Source: Pseudoxanthomonas daejeonensis (lineage in GTDB: Bacteria; Pseudomonadota; Gammaproteobacteria; Xanthomonadales; Xanthomonadaceae). Taken from it: 64,000 nt of DNA. The position numbers and the translations under genes were made by a program. The notes under the pieces were generated by a model that worked only from the letters and a program-made list of their open reading frames with translations, was not told the DNA's origin and did no database searches. The stretch is taken from positions 248,001-312,000 of the forward strand of contig NZ_PDWN01000001.1 in the NCBI RefSeq assembly GCF_010093205.1, in the 5' to 3' direction. The first letter of the stretch is position 1, and the number at the start of each line of letters is the position of its first letter. Shown one piece after another: positions 56,486-64,000 of the stretch.

Positions 56486-57126
56486 GCACGATGGAACGGC
56501 CGCTGCGCGTCGCGCTCGCCGACGACCAGGCCCTGATCCGCGCCGGCCTGCGCGCCCTGCTGGAACGGCTGGGCATCGAGGTCGCATTCGAAGCCGAAGA
56601 CGGCCAGGGCCTGCTGGACGCGCTGCTGATGCAACCGGTGGACGTGGTCCTCAGCGACATCCGCATGCCGGGCGTGGACGGCATCGCCGCCCTGCGCGAA
56701 CTGCGCGACGAAGGCGACCGCACGCCGTTCCTGCTGCTGACCACCTTCGACGACAGCGACCTGCTGCTGCGCGCGCGCGAAGCCGGCGCGCAGGGATTCC
56801 TGCTCAAGGACGCCGCCCCGGAAGACCTGCATGAGGCGATCATGCGCGTGGCGGCCGGCGAAACCCTGCTCGCGCCGGTCAGCACCGACCCGGTGCGCGC
56901 GCGCTACCGCTTCCATGACGAGGCGCCGCCCACCGACACCTTCGGCGAGCGCGAGGTCGCGATCCTGCGCCTGCTCGCCGGCGGCTACTCCAACAAGGAG
57001 ATCGCCCGCAGCCTGTTCCTGGCCGAGGGCACGGTGAAGAACTACGTGTCCACCATCCTGGACAAGCTCGGCACGCGCGACCGCACCCGCGCCGTGCTCA
57101 AGGCGATCACGTTGCGGATCATCTGA
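56482..57126 (+). CDS. LuxR/NarL-family response regulator
   Basis: 214 residues starting in the stop codon of the kinase gene. Receiver domain with LADDQALIRAGL and phosphoacceptor Asp59 in VVLSDIRMPG; Lys in GFLLKDAAPE. The C-terminal LuxR helix-turn-helix is EREVAILRLLAGGYSNKEIA then FLAEGTVKNYVSTILDKLG. It is the partner of the kinase; its targets are unknown and none of the neighbours suggests an export system of the DesR type. Confidence 0.93.
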   Translation: MSTMERPLRVALADDQALIRAGLRALLERLGIEVAFEAEDGQGLLDALLMQPVDVVLSDIRMPGVDGIAALRELRDEGDRTPFLLLTTFDDSDLLLRAREAGAQGFLLKDAAPEDLHEAIMRVAAGETLLAPVSTDPVRARYRFHDEAPPTDTFGEREVAILRLLAGGYSNKEIARSLFLAEGTVKNYVSTILDKLGTRDRTRAVLKAITLRII

Positions 57127-57147
57127 GGCGTACGCGAATCGACGACG

Positions 57148-58197
57148 CTACGCCGTCGATTCCCGGGCTGCGCCCCCCAGCGAGCGGGTGATCGCCGCCG
57201 CGTCCACGTTGCGGAACCGGCATGACACGGTCCCGGACCACAGGGGCGTGAAGTCGTCGCGACCCATCGCTTCGGCACGCGCCCGCAACGGCGCCAGCGC
57301 CTGCGAGGCCCAGGGAAACGGGGGCGGCAGGTCGGACATCGCTCCGAGATCCCGCATCAGCCGGTTGACGATCCCGCGTGCCGGGCGGCCACTGAACAGG
57401 TTGGTCAGTGCCGTGTCGATCGGGATCCGCTCCAGTGCGGCGCGGTGGACTGCAGTGGTGGTCGCTTCCCTGCACAGCAGGTAGGCGGTGCCGGCCTGGA
57501 CGGCGCACGCGCCCGCTGCGAGCAGGACCTCGACATCGCCATGGTCGCCAATGCCGCCCGCCGCCACGACCGGCACGCGCAACCGTGCACGGAGCTGGAC
57601 CACCAGCTCGCGCGTGGACGGCGGCGGCACGGGCGCCTGCGAGCGGAAGCCGCCACGATGGCCGCCTGCTTCGATGCCCTGGGCGATGACGACGTCGGCG
57701 CCGTTTCGCTCGAGCCAGCGGCCTTCCTCCAGCGAGGTGGCGGACGCGAGGATGGTCGCGCCCCAGGCCTTGATCCGCTGCACCAGGTGGGCCAGTGGCA
57801 AGCCGAAGTGGAAGCTGAGGATCTGCGGACGATGCGGCTCCAGCAGGTCCACCGTCGATGCATCGAGCGGGCGGCGGACACCGGCGCCTGTTTCCGCCGG
57901 AAGTTCAAGGCCCAGCTCGCGGTAGTAGGGCGCCAGCGCCGTGCGCCAGCGCACTTCGTCCGCAGCTCGCGGCGCGGCCATCGCATGGCAGAAGAAGTTG
58001 AGGTTGATGGGCAGGGCCAGCGGCGCGATCCGCCCCAGCAGTTGCCCGAGTGCCCTGGCGTCGAGCAGCGCGCAGGGCACCGAGCCCAGGCCTCCGGCCC
58101 GTGACACGGCAATGGCGAGTTCTTCGTCCTGCACCCCGGCCATGGGCGCCTGGATCACCGGCAGCGCCAGCACGCGCAGGCATTCTGGAAGATTCAC
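57148..58197 (-). CDS. Nitronate monooxygenase-like flavoprotein
   Basis: 349 residues. FMN TIM barrel with PVIQAPMAGVQ, AGGLGSVPCALL, INLNFFCHA, the active-site His in QGIEAGGHRGGF and VVAAGGIGDHGDVEVLLAAGACAVQAGTAYL. It oxidises alkyl nitronates with oxygen to keto compounds and nitrite, and protects against nitronate toxins. It is convergent with the response regulator gene. Some family members are instead enoyl reductases; motifs here favour the monooxygenase. Confidence 0.88.
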   Translation of the reverse strand: MNLPECLRVLALPVIQAPMAGVQDEELAIAVSRAGGLGSVPCALLDARALGQLLGRIAPLALPINLNFFCHAMAAPRAADEVRWRTALAPYYRELGLELPAETGAGVRRPLDASTVDLLEPHRPQILSFHFGLPLAHLVQRIKAWGATILASATSLEEGRWLERNGADVVIAQGIEAGGHRGGFRSQAPVPPPSTRELVVQLRARLRVPVVAAGGIGDHGDVEVLLAAGACAVQAGTAYLLCREATTTAVHRAALERIPIDTALTNLFSGRPARGIVNRLMRDLGAMSDLPPPFPWASQALAPLRARAEAMGRDDFTPLWSGTVSCRFRNVDAAAITRSLGGAARESTA

Positions 58198-58294
58198 CGG
58201 TCGCCCTCCTGCCCCCGCGTCGCGAGTGTATGGGCAAAGCGCGCGCCTGTAGCGAACGTGCTCGCTACCGCCTGTGCGTCGAGGGGGATGCGGA

Positions 58295-58316
58295 ACGGGC
58301 GGCCGAAGCCGCCCGT
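58295..58316 (-). terminator. Hairpin after kdgK
   Basis: 9-bp perfect stem ACGGGCGGC / GCCGCCCGT with a CGAA loop, 25 bp past the kdgK stop, followed on the minus strand by a pyrimidine-rich stretch. Confidence 0.6.
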
Positions 58317-58341
58317 GCCCGGTGATCCGAGACGGTGCGCG

Positions 58342-59358
58342 TCAGCGCTTCACGTCGTAGCGCCCTTCGCCGACCAGCGCCTCGACGTCGGCTTCCGACA
58401 CCAGGTTGAAGTCGCCCGGGATTGAATGCTTCAGGCAGCCGGCAGCCAGGCCGAAGCGGATCGTGCGTTCCGGCGCCCAGCCCTTGATGAGGCCGTGCAG
58501 CACGCCGGCGGCGAAGGCGTCGCCGCCGCCGATGCGGTCCACGATCGGGCCCACTTCCTCCTGCGGCGCCAGCGCGGTGCCCTGGTCGCGGCCGACCAGT
58601 ACGCCCGACAGCGCATGTGCGTCGACGTTGCGCGGTTCGCGGATGGTGCATGCCATCCACTTCAGGTGCGGGAATGCGGCGAAGGCGTCGGCTGCGCCCG
58701 CCTGCACCCGCTCCAGCGCGTCGGCCTGCGGGTATTGGCCGCCGAGCACCACGCCCATGTCGCGGTAGTCGGCGAACAGCAGGTCGGCCTCGGCCATCAG
58801 CTCGGACAGGATCGCCTTCGCATCGCCTTTCCACACTTCCCACAGCTTGGGCCGGAAGTTGCCGTCGAAGGACACCTTGACCCCCATGGCGCGCGCCGCG
58901 CGCGCCGCGGCCAGCGCGGCGGCGGCGGTGTTGGCGCCCAGCGCCGGGGTGACCCCGGACAGGTGCAGCCAGTCGGCGCCCTGCAGCAGCGCCGGCCAGT
59001 CGTAGGCGTCAGCGGCGGCCAGGGCGAAGGCCGAACCCGCCCGGTCGTACAGGACTTCGGCCGGGCGGTGGATCGCACCCGGTGCGAGGAAGTACAGGCC
59101 CATGCGCCCGGGCACCTTGCGGATGCCGCGGGTGTCCAGGCCATGGCGGCGCAACTCGCCGGTTGCCGCTTCGCCCAGCGCGTTGTCGGCCACCGTGCCT
59201 ACCGCCGCCACGCCGTGGCCGAAACAGGACAGCGACACGCCCACGTTGGCCTCCGCGCCGCCGATGCGAACCTCCAGCTGCGGGCTCTGCAGGAGGCGTT
59301 CACGACCCGGCGCGCTCAGGCGCAGCAGCAGTTCCCCGAAACACACGACACGCGCCAT
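58342..59358 (-). CDS. kdgK: 2-keto-3-deoxygluconate kinase, PfkB family
   Basis: 338 residues from the ATG at 59358 with AGGAG upstream. PfkB signature 1 is VRIGGAEANVGVSLSCFG and signature 2 is DRIGGGDAFAAGVLHG with catalytic Asp280. DYDGNFRP-like SFDGNFRPKLW and VLYDRAGSAFALA fit KDG kinases. It phosphorylates KDG for the Entner-Doudoroff pathway, the last step of uronate/pectin breakdown. It is divergent from a TonB receptor, and each carries the same 15-bp operator-like sequence, which supports coordinated control by uronate-derived sugars. Confidence 0.88.
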   Translation of the reverse strand: MARVVCFGELLLRLSAPGRERLLQSPQLEVRIGGAEANVGVSLSCFGHGVAAVGTVADNALGEAATGELRRHGLDTRGIRKVPGRMGLYFLAPGAIHRPAEVLYDRAGSAFALAAADAYDWPALLQGADWLHLSGVTPALGANTAAAALAAARAARAMGVKVSFDGNFRPKLWEVWKGDAKAILSELMAEADLLFADYRDMGVVLGGQYPQADALERVQAGAADAFAAFPHLKWMACTIREPRNVDAHALSGVLVGRDQGTALAPQEEVGPIVDRIGGGDAFAAGVLHGLIKGWAPERTIRFGLAAGCLKHSIPGDFNLVSEADVEALVGEGRYDVKR

Positions 59359-59424
59359 CTTCCCTTCTCCTGAGTGCCGGTTTACGGCACGGATGGTGGC
59401 ATGTCCCACCGCGTGGGCTGCCGC

Positions 59425-59439
59425 TGACCAGCGGTGTCA
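59425..59439. promoter_or_regulatory. Repeated operator-like 15-mer, copy 1 (kdgK side)
   Basis: TGACCAGCGGTGTCA, 66 bp before the kdgK start. Identical to the copy at 59537 and one base different from that at 62558. The CGGTGTCA half looks like a LacI-family half-site. Confidence 0.55.
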
Positions 59440-59536
59440 ATTCTAGCCGGCCGGACGCGGATCACCAGATGGCGTCGGACCATCCCTTGCTGCGCTGCAA
59501 GATGATGCGGCTGGCGGCAGGTGTTAGCTTCCCGTT

Positions 59537-59551
59537 TGACCAGCGGTGTCA
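59537..59551. promoter_or_regulatory. Repeated operator-like 15-mer, copy 2 (first receptor)
   Basis: TGACCAGCGGTGTCA, 60 bp before the receptor start, just after the -10-like GTTAGCTT. The block GCTGCGCTGCAAGATG begins 48 bp upstream at 59489, as it does before copy 3. Confidence 0.6.
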
Positions 59552-59611
59552 TCCGTTGGACCTGAGCCATTCCGACCTTCGCGATTCACCGTATTTCCTT
59601 TGGGAGGGGAT

Positions 59612-62395
59612 ATGCACACCCGGAACACTCGCCGGAAGACACCGGTTACCCTGCTGGCCGCCTCGATCGGCCTCGCGCTTTACATGCCGTCCTCGTTCGC
59701 CCAGGAAGCCGCTGCGGCGCAGGATCCGGCGCCGCAGGCGACCGCCGAAGTGGCGACCGACCTGGACACCATCGTCGTCACCGGCTACCGCGCCAGCCTC
59801 GAGCGTGCGCAGGACATCAAGCGCGGCGAGATCGGCATGGTCGATGCGGTCGTCGCCCAGGACATCGGCAAGTTCCCGGACCTGAACCTGGCCGAGTCGC
59901 TGCAGCGCATCCCCGGCGTGGTCATCAGCCGTGACGGCGGCGAAGGCCGCCAGATCACCGTCCGCGGCCTGGGCCCGGATTTCACCCGCGTGCGCCTGAA
60001 CGGGCTGGAAGCGCTGAGCACGGTCGGCAGCACCGACGGCCAGGGCGGCACCAACCGCGGCCGCGGCTTCGATTTCAACGTGTTCGCTTCGGACCTGTTC
60101 TCGCAGCTGGTGGTGCGCAAGACCGCATCGGCCGACGTGGACGAAGGTTCGCTGGGCGCCACGGTCGACCTGCGCACCGCGCGCCCGTTCGACTATGACG
60201 GCTTCACCGCCGTCACCAACGTGCAGGCCAGCTGGAACGACGCCGCCGGCGCCGCCAGCCCGCGCTTCGCCGGCATCATTGCCGACACCTGGGCCGACGG
60301 CAAGTTCGGCGCGCTGCTCTCGGTCGCCTACTCCGAGCGCGAGACGGTCGAGGAAGGCTCCGGCACGGTGCGCTGGGCAAACGGCCCGGCCAACGGCGGC
60401 TTCAACCCGAACTCGGCGTTCAAGCCGGCGCTGCAGGCCGACGTCTTCGCGCCGCGCTTCCCGCGCTACACGCTGATGGAGCACGACCAGCAGCGCCTGG
60501 GCGTGACCGGCGCGCTGCAGTTCCGCCCGACCGACAGCACCCAGTTCAACCTGGACATGCTGTACTCGAAGATCGACGCCGAGCGCCGCGAGAAGTACAT
60601 CGAGGCCAACGGCCTGAGCAAGACCGGCGCGGCCGGCAAGTCGCAGATCCTGGTCAACGACGGCGTCGTCCAGAACGGCGGCCTGGTCTACGCGCAGATG
60701 GACAACGTCGACATCCGCGCCGAACACCGCTACGACGAGTGGGCGACCGAGTTCCACCAGATCAGCCTCGATGGCGAACACGAGTTCTCCGACAGCTTCA
60801 CCCTGTCGGGCAAGATCGGCACCTCGAAGTCGGACCACAGCAACCCGGTCCAGGCGACGGTCATGATGGACAAGCTGGACGTCGACGGCTACAGCTACGA
60901 CTACCGCGGCAACATGAACAAGCCGGTGTTCAACTACGGCGTCAGCCCGACCAATCCGAACGGCTGGACCCTGTCCACCATCCGCCTGCGCGAAAACTAC
61001 GTCACCAACGAGTTCGACACCGGCGAGCTGGACTTCAGCTGGGTGTTCGGCCCCTCCTTCACCCTGAAGGGCGGCATCCAGGCCAAGGACTACAGCTTCG
61101 ATTCGATCGAGCGTCGCCGCACCGCGACCGAGACCATCGTGCCGACGTTCCCCGGCGGCACCACCGTCGTGCCGGCCAACATGACCGAGCTGGCCAGCCT
61201 GCGCGGCATGACCGGCAACCCGGGCACCTGGGTCGTCCCGAACTTCGACCAGATTGTGGACCTGTTCGGCGTGCTCAGCGGCGAAGGCACCTTCGCCCTG
61301 TCCAACTACGCGCCCAGCGACCGCAGCGTGGAAGAGGAAGACCGCGGCGCCTGGCTGATGGGCCAGTTCGCGGCCGACCTCGGCTCGATCCCGCTGTCGG
61401 GCAACTTCGGCGTGCGCTACGTCAAGACCAAGCAGTCCTCCACCGGCATCGCCACCGCCAGCGGCGTGCCGACGGCGGTCACGGTCGATCGCGAGTACAG
61501 CGACACCCTGCCGTCGCTGAACCTGGTCGCCGAGCTCACTCCCGACCTGCTGCTGCGCCTCGGCGCCGCCGAAGTCATGTCGCGTCCGGGCCTGGGCAGC
61601 CTGACCCCGGGCGTCACCGTCAGCGTCAGCGGCAGCGCGCGCACGGTCAGCGGCGGCAATCCGCTGCTGGATCCGACCCGCGCCACGACCGCCGACCTGG
61701 GCCTGGAGTGGTACTTCGACGAAGGCGCGATGCTGGGCCTGGCGGTGTTCTACAAGGACATCGACAGCTTCATCCAGAACACCCGCGAATCGCGCGTCTA
61801 CGCCGACAGCGGCCTGCCGGCCAGCCTGCTCGACGGCACCACCGCCACGGTCAACGACGAGTTCGTGTTCACCGTGCCGATCAACACCCCCGGCGGCGAC
61901 CTGACCGGCCTGGAGTTCAACTACACCCAGCCGTTCACCTTCCTGCCGGGCATCTGGCAGAACTTCGGCGTGCAGTTGAACTACACCTACGTCGATTCGG
62001 AGATCCAGTACCTGCTGTCGAGCGGCGTCGCCGCGCAGAAGACCGCGATGACCGGCCAGTCGAAGAATTCGTGGAACGCCACCGTGTTCTACGAAGGCGA
62101 GCGCTTCTCCGGCCGCATCTCGGCGACCAACCGCGACGACTTCCTGATCCAGGTGCCGGGTACCGAGACCGGCTTCAACAGCGCGGCCAACGGCGTTCAC
62201 GGCCAGAGCGGCACCACGGTGCTCGATGCCTCGGTCCGTTACAAGCTGGCCGACAACGTCGAGCTCAGCCTGGAAGGCAGCAACCTGACCAACGAGCCGC
62301 AGGAATCGTGGGTTTCCAACCCCAACGTCTCGCTGCCGCTGGAATACAGCGAGACCGGCCGCACCTTCCTGCTGGGCATGCGCTACACGTTCTGA
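59612..62395 (+). CDS. TonB-dependent receptor, Xanthomonas/Caulobacter type (carbohydrate)
   Basis: 927 residues from the ATG at 59612 with GGGAGGGG 2-3 nt upstream. Signal peptide about 1-34 (ending SSFAQ), TonB-box region LDTIVVTGYRASLERAQDIK, plug with DIGKFPDLNLAESLQRIPGV, GEGRQITVRGLGPDFTRVRL and DEGSLGATVDLRTARPFDYD, barrel ending RTFLLGMRYTF. These motifs define the receptor group that imports plant polysaccharide fragments. Its neighbour kdgK points to uronate-containing oligosaccharides. A paralogous receptor gene follows. Confidence 0.92.
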   Translation: MHTRNTRRKTPVTLLAASIGLALYMPSSFAQEAAAAQDPAPQATAEVATDLDTIVVTGYRASLERAQDIKRGEIGMVDAVVAQDIGKFPDLNLAESLQRIPGVVISRDGGEGRQITVRGLGPDFTRVRLNGLEALSTVGSTDGQGGTNRGRGFDFNVFASDLFSQLVVRKTASADVDEGSLGATVDLRTARPFDYDGFTAVTNVQASWNDAAGAASPRFAGIIADTWADGKFGALLSVAYSERETVEEGSGTVRWANGPANGGFNPNSAFKPALQADVFAPRFPRYTLMEHDQQRLGVTGALQFRPTDSTQFNLDMLYSKIDAERREKYIEANGLSKTGAAGKSQILVNDGVVQNGGLVYAQMDNVDIRAEHRYDEWATEFHQISLDGEHEFSDSFTLSGKIGTSKSDHSNPVQATVMMDKLDVDGYSYDYRGNMNKPVFNYGVSPTNPNGWTLSTIRLRENYVTNEFDTGELDFSWVFGPSFTLKGGIQAKDYSFDSIERRRTATETIVPTFPGGTTVVPANMTELASLRGMTGNPGTWVVPNFDQIVDLFGVLSGEGTFALSNYAPSDRSVEEEDRGAWLMGQFAADLGSIPLSGNFGVRYVKTKQSSTGIATASGVPTAVTVDREYSDTLPSLNLVAELTPDLLLRLGAAEVMSRPGLGSLTPGVTVSVSGSARTVSGGNPLLDPTRATTADLGLEWYFDEGAMLGLAVFYKDIDSFIQNTRESRVYADSGLPASLLDGTTATVNDEFVFTVPINTPGGDLTGLEFNYTQPFTFLPGIWQNFGVQLNYTYVDSEIQYLLSSGVAAQKTAMTGQSKNSWNATVFYEGERFSGRISATNRDDFLIQVPGTETGFNSAANGVHGQSGTTVLDASVRYKLADNVELSLEGSNLTNEPQESWVSNPNVSLPLEYSETGRTFLLGMRYTF

Positions 62396-62420
62396 TCCTG
62401 TCCATGCAGTCGTGATGCAA

Positions 62421-62452
62421 GCCGGGGCGGCCCGACCGCCCCGGCTTTTTTT
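62421..62452 (+). terminator. Rho-independent terminator between the two receptors
   Basis: 10-bp perfect stem GCCGGGGCGG / CCGCCCCGGC with CCCGA loop and seven T, 25 bp past the stop. Confidence 0.93.
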
Positions 62453-62557
62453 GTCCGCCGCCCGCGCGGTCCGGCCCGGCGGAGTGCACCGATCGCGTGC
62501 GTCCAAGGTGCTGCGCTGCAAGATGCCAACCCTCCGGGGCGCTGTTAGTTTTGCCTT

Positions 62558-62572
62558 TGACCATCGGTGTCA
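62558..62572. promoter_or_regulatory. Repeated operator-like 15-mer, copy 3 (second receptor)
   Basis: TGACCATCGGTGTCA, 87 bp before the receptor start. It follows GTTAGTTT and the block GCTGCGCTGCAAGATG at 62510, again 48 bp upstream. GGTGTCATCGACACC overlapping it is itself an inverted repeat. Confidence 0.6.
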
Positions 62573-62659
62573 TCGACACCAGCCATCGCCGGAACCACGG
62601 TATCGCCGTCCGATCCGGCTCCACGCCTGCGCAACGACACTCCTGGGAGGGAAAACCCG

Positions 62660-64000
62660 ATGCAGCATCACGCCAGTCTTCGGAAGACACCGGTTACCTT
62701 GCTTGCCGCCACGATCGCCATGGTGCTTTCCGCACCGGTCGTAGCCCAGGAAGTGGAAGCGCCCACGCCCGGCGGGAACATCGCCGACCTGGACAAGGTG
62801 ACCGTCACCGGCTACCGGCAGAGCCTGCAGAAGTCGCTCGACGAGAAGCGCTTCAGCACCGAGCAGGTGGATGCGATCTTCGCCGAGGACATCGGCAAGT
62901 TCCCCGACCAGAACCTGGCCGAGTCGCTGCAGCGCATCGCCGGCGTGTCGATCGACCGCGAAGGCGGCGAAGGCCAGCGCATCTCGATCCGCGGCCTCGG
63001 TTCGGACTTCACCCGCGTGCGCCTGAACGGCCTGGAGGCGCTGGCCACCGCCGGCACCGGCACCGGTGGCGTCAACCGCAGCCGCGGCTTCGACTTCAAT
63101 ACCTTCGCCTCCGAGCTCTTCAGCCAGGTCAAGGTCAACAAGACCCAGTCGGCGCAGATGGACGAAGGCTCGCTGGGTTCGACCGTGGACCTGCGCGCCT
63201 CGCGCCCGTTCGACTACGACGGCTTCCGTGCGTCGGCCAGCGCCCAGGTCGGCTACGGCGAGCTGACCGAGAAGTTCGACCCGCGCGTCTCGGGCCTGGT
63301 GTCCAACACGTGGGCGGACGGCACCTTCGGTGCGTTGCTGTCGGCGTCCTACAGCAAGCGCAACGTGTACGAGGAAGGCTACAACCCGGTGCGCTGGGAG
63401 CACGGCAACCACCGCAACTCCAACCAGTCCACCGCCGCCAACAACGGCACCTACGGCTTCTGCTCGCCGGTCGGCTACAACCCGCAGACCCCGCGCAACC
63501 CGCTGGCCAACGAGACCCCGGCCGGCAGCGGCTCGCAGGCCAACCAGGACCGCAACAACGGCTGGGGCAGCTTCGGCATCACCTCGACCACCTGCGGCAC
63601 CGGCCTGCCGCGCCCGGCCAACACGCCGGGGAACATCGCCGCCTACGAGACCGCGACCAACGCCTGGCTGCCGCGCTACCCGCGCTACATCCGCACCGCG
63701 CACGAGATCGAGCGCATCGGCGTGACCGGCGCGCTGCAGTGGAAGCCGTCCGACGACACCGTGCTCAGCTTCGACGCAATGTATTCGAGCCTGTCCAAGG
63801 ACCAGCGCGAGGACTCGCTGGGCGCCAACCTGCACCGCGCCGCCAACCTCGGCGGCAAGACCCAGATCGTGGTGCGCGAGGCCGAGGTCGACAGCATGAA
63901 CCGGCTGACCTACGGCGTGTTCGACAACGTCGACTTCCGCACCGAGTCGACCGCGATCGAGGAAAGCACCGAGTTCCAGCAGTACAGCCTGACCCTGGAG
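62660..64000 (+). CDS. Second TonB-dependent receptor of the same type (cut by window end)
   Basis: 447 residues visible, open to the window edge, from the ATG at 62660 with GGGAGGG upstream. The signal peptide (ending SAPVVAQ) matches that of the first receptor over KTPVTLLAA. Plug motifs are LDKVTVTGYRQSLQKSL, DIGKFPDQNLAESLQRIAGV, GEGQRISIRGLGSDFTRVRL and DEGSLGSTVDLRASRPFDYD. It has a longer, Asn-rich extracellular insertion with two cysteines (YGFCSPVGYN and STTCGTGLP) missing from the first copy, suggesting a different ligand. Paralogue of its neighbour, under the same operator-like sequence. Confidence 0.9.
   Translation, partial: MQHHASLRKTPVTLLAATIAMVLSAPVVAQEVEAPTPGGNIADLDKVTVTGYRQSLQKSLDEKRFSTEQVDAIFAEDIGKFPDQNLAESLQRIAGVSIDREGGEGQRISIRGLGSDFTRVRLNGLEALATAGTGTGGVNRSRGFDFNTFASELFSQVKVNKTQSAQMDEGSLGSTVDLRASRPFDYDGFRASASAQVGYGELTEKFDPRVSGLVSNTWADGTFGALLSASYSKRNVYEEGYNPVRWEHGNHRNSNQSTAANNGTYGFCSPVGYNPQTPRNPLANETPAGSGSQANQDRNNGWGSFGITSTTCGTGLPRPANTPGNIAAYETATNAWLPRYPRYIRTAHEIERIGVTGALQWKPSDDTVLSFDAMYSSLSKDQREDSLGANLHRAANLGGKTQIVVREAEVDSMNRLTYGVFDNVDFRTESTAIEESTEFQQYSLTLE

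Overview
The window is 64 kb of high-GC chromosomal DNA with dense genes on both strands. It fits the family Lysobacteraceae/Xanthomonadaceae (Lysobacter, Luteimonas or Pseudoxanthomonas-like). The pointers are TonB-dependent receptors of the Xanthomonas/Caulobacter type, a Ku-LigD pair, an Lrp-phhA pair, and scattered GTAG-headed palindromic repeats of the kind described as SMAG/REP elements in Stenotrophomonas. I saw no rRNA, tRNA, CRISPR array, transposase, integrase or phage gene.

Region by region. (1) 1-3701, minus strand: a five-gene operon with the order of the Fap functional-amyloid system: glycine-rich fibril-like protein, small export substrate, periplasmic C39 peptidase (FapD-like), FapE-like protein and a FapF-like outer-membrane exporter cut by the window start. 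Two of the proteins carry a double-glycine motif (RLAxMRGG) after their signal peptides, a plausible site for the C39 enzyme. This is the best candidate for an under-described system. (2) 4214-9556: a beta-glucoside cluster with LacI regulator, sodium/sugar symporter and GH3 lipoprotein glucosidase, with a LacI-type operator upstream of GH3. (3) 10036-19107: mixed housekeeping genes (cytochrome c, extracellular nuclease, M20 amidohydrolase, TSUP permease, purU, Old Yellow Enzyme, BASS transporter, Sir2). (4) 19256-25215: class I aldolase, a small oxidoreductase-like protein, thioesterase, serine hydrolase and S9 peptidase, with a 121-bp tandem repeat array between thioesterase and hydrolase. 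(5) 25228-29437: nrdA, a small ORF and nrdB behind a cobalamin riboswitch. (6) 29846-33376: a TonB-dependent receptor with a secreted dimeric-barrel-like protein. (7) 33446-43392: DUF998 protein, zapE, hydrolase, EamA transporter, queF, LysM protein, lipoprotein, rhomboid protease, GH18-acid phosphatase pair and three small exported proteins. (8) 43490-51343: Lrp regulator divergent from phhA, FAD-binding protein, siderophore-type receptor, outer-membrane barrel and aromatic aminotransferase. (9) 51404-55293: NHEJ module (ku, ligD). (10) 55379-58197: two-component system and a nitronate monooxygenase-like enzyme. (11) 58342-64000: kdgK divergent from two tandem TonB-dependent receptors sharing a promoter/operator block; the second is cut by the window end.

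Together the genes describe a free-living, polymer-degrading aerobe. It takes up sugars through TonB receptors and LacI-type circuits, degrades aromatic amino acids, can repair double-strand breaks by end joining, and appears to lower its B12-independent ribonucleotide reductase when cobalamin is present. Several genes have a TAnnnT -10-like hexamer 6-7 nt before the start codon and no Shine-Dalgarno sequence, which suggests leaderless mRNAs.
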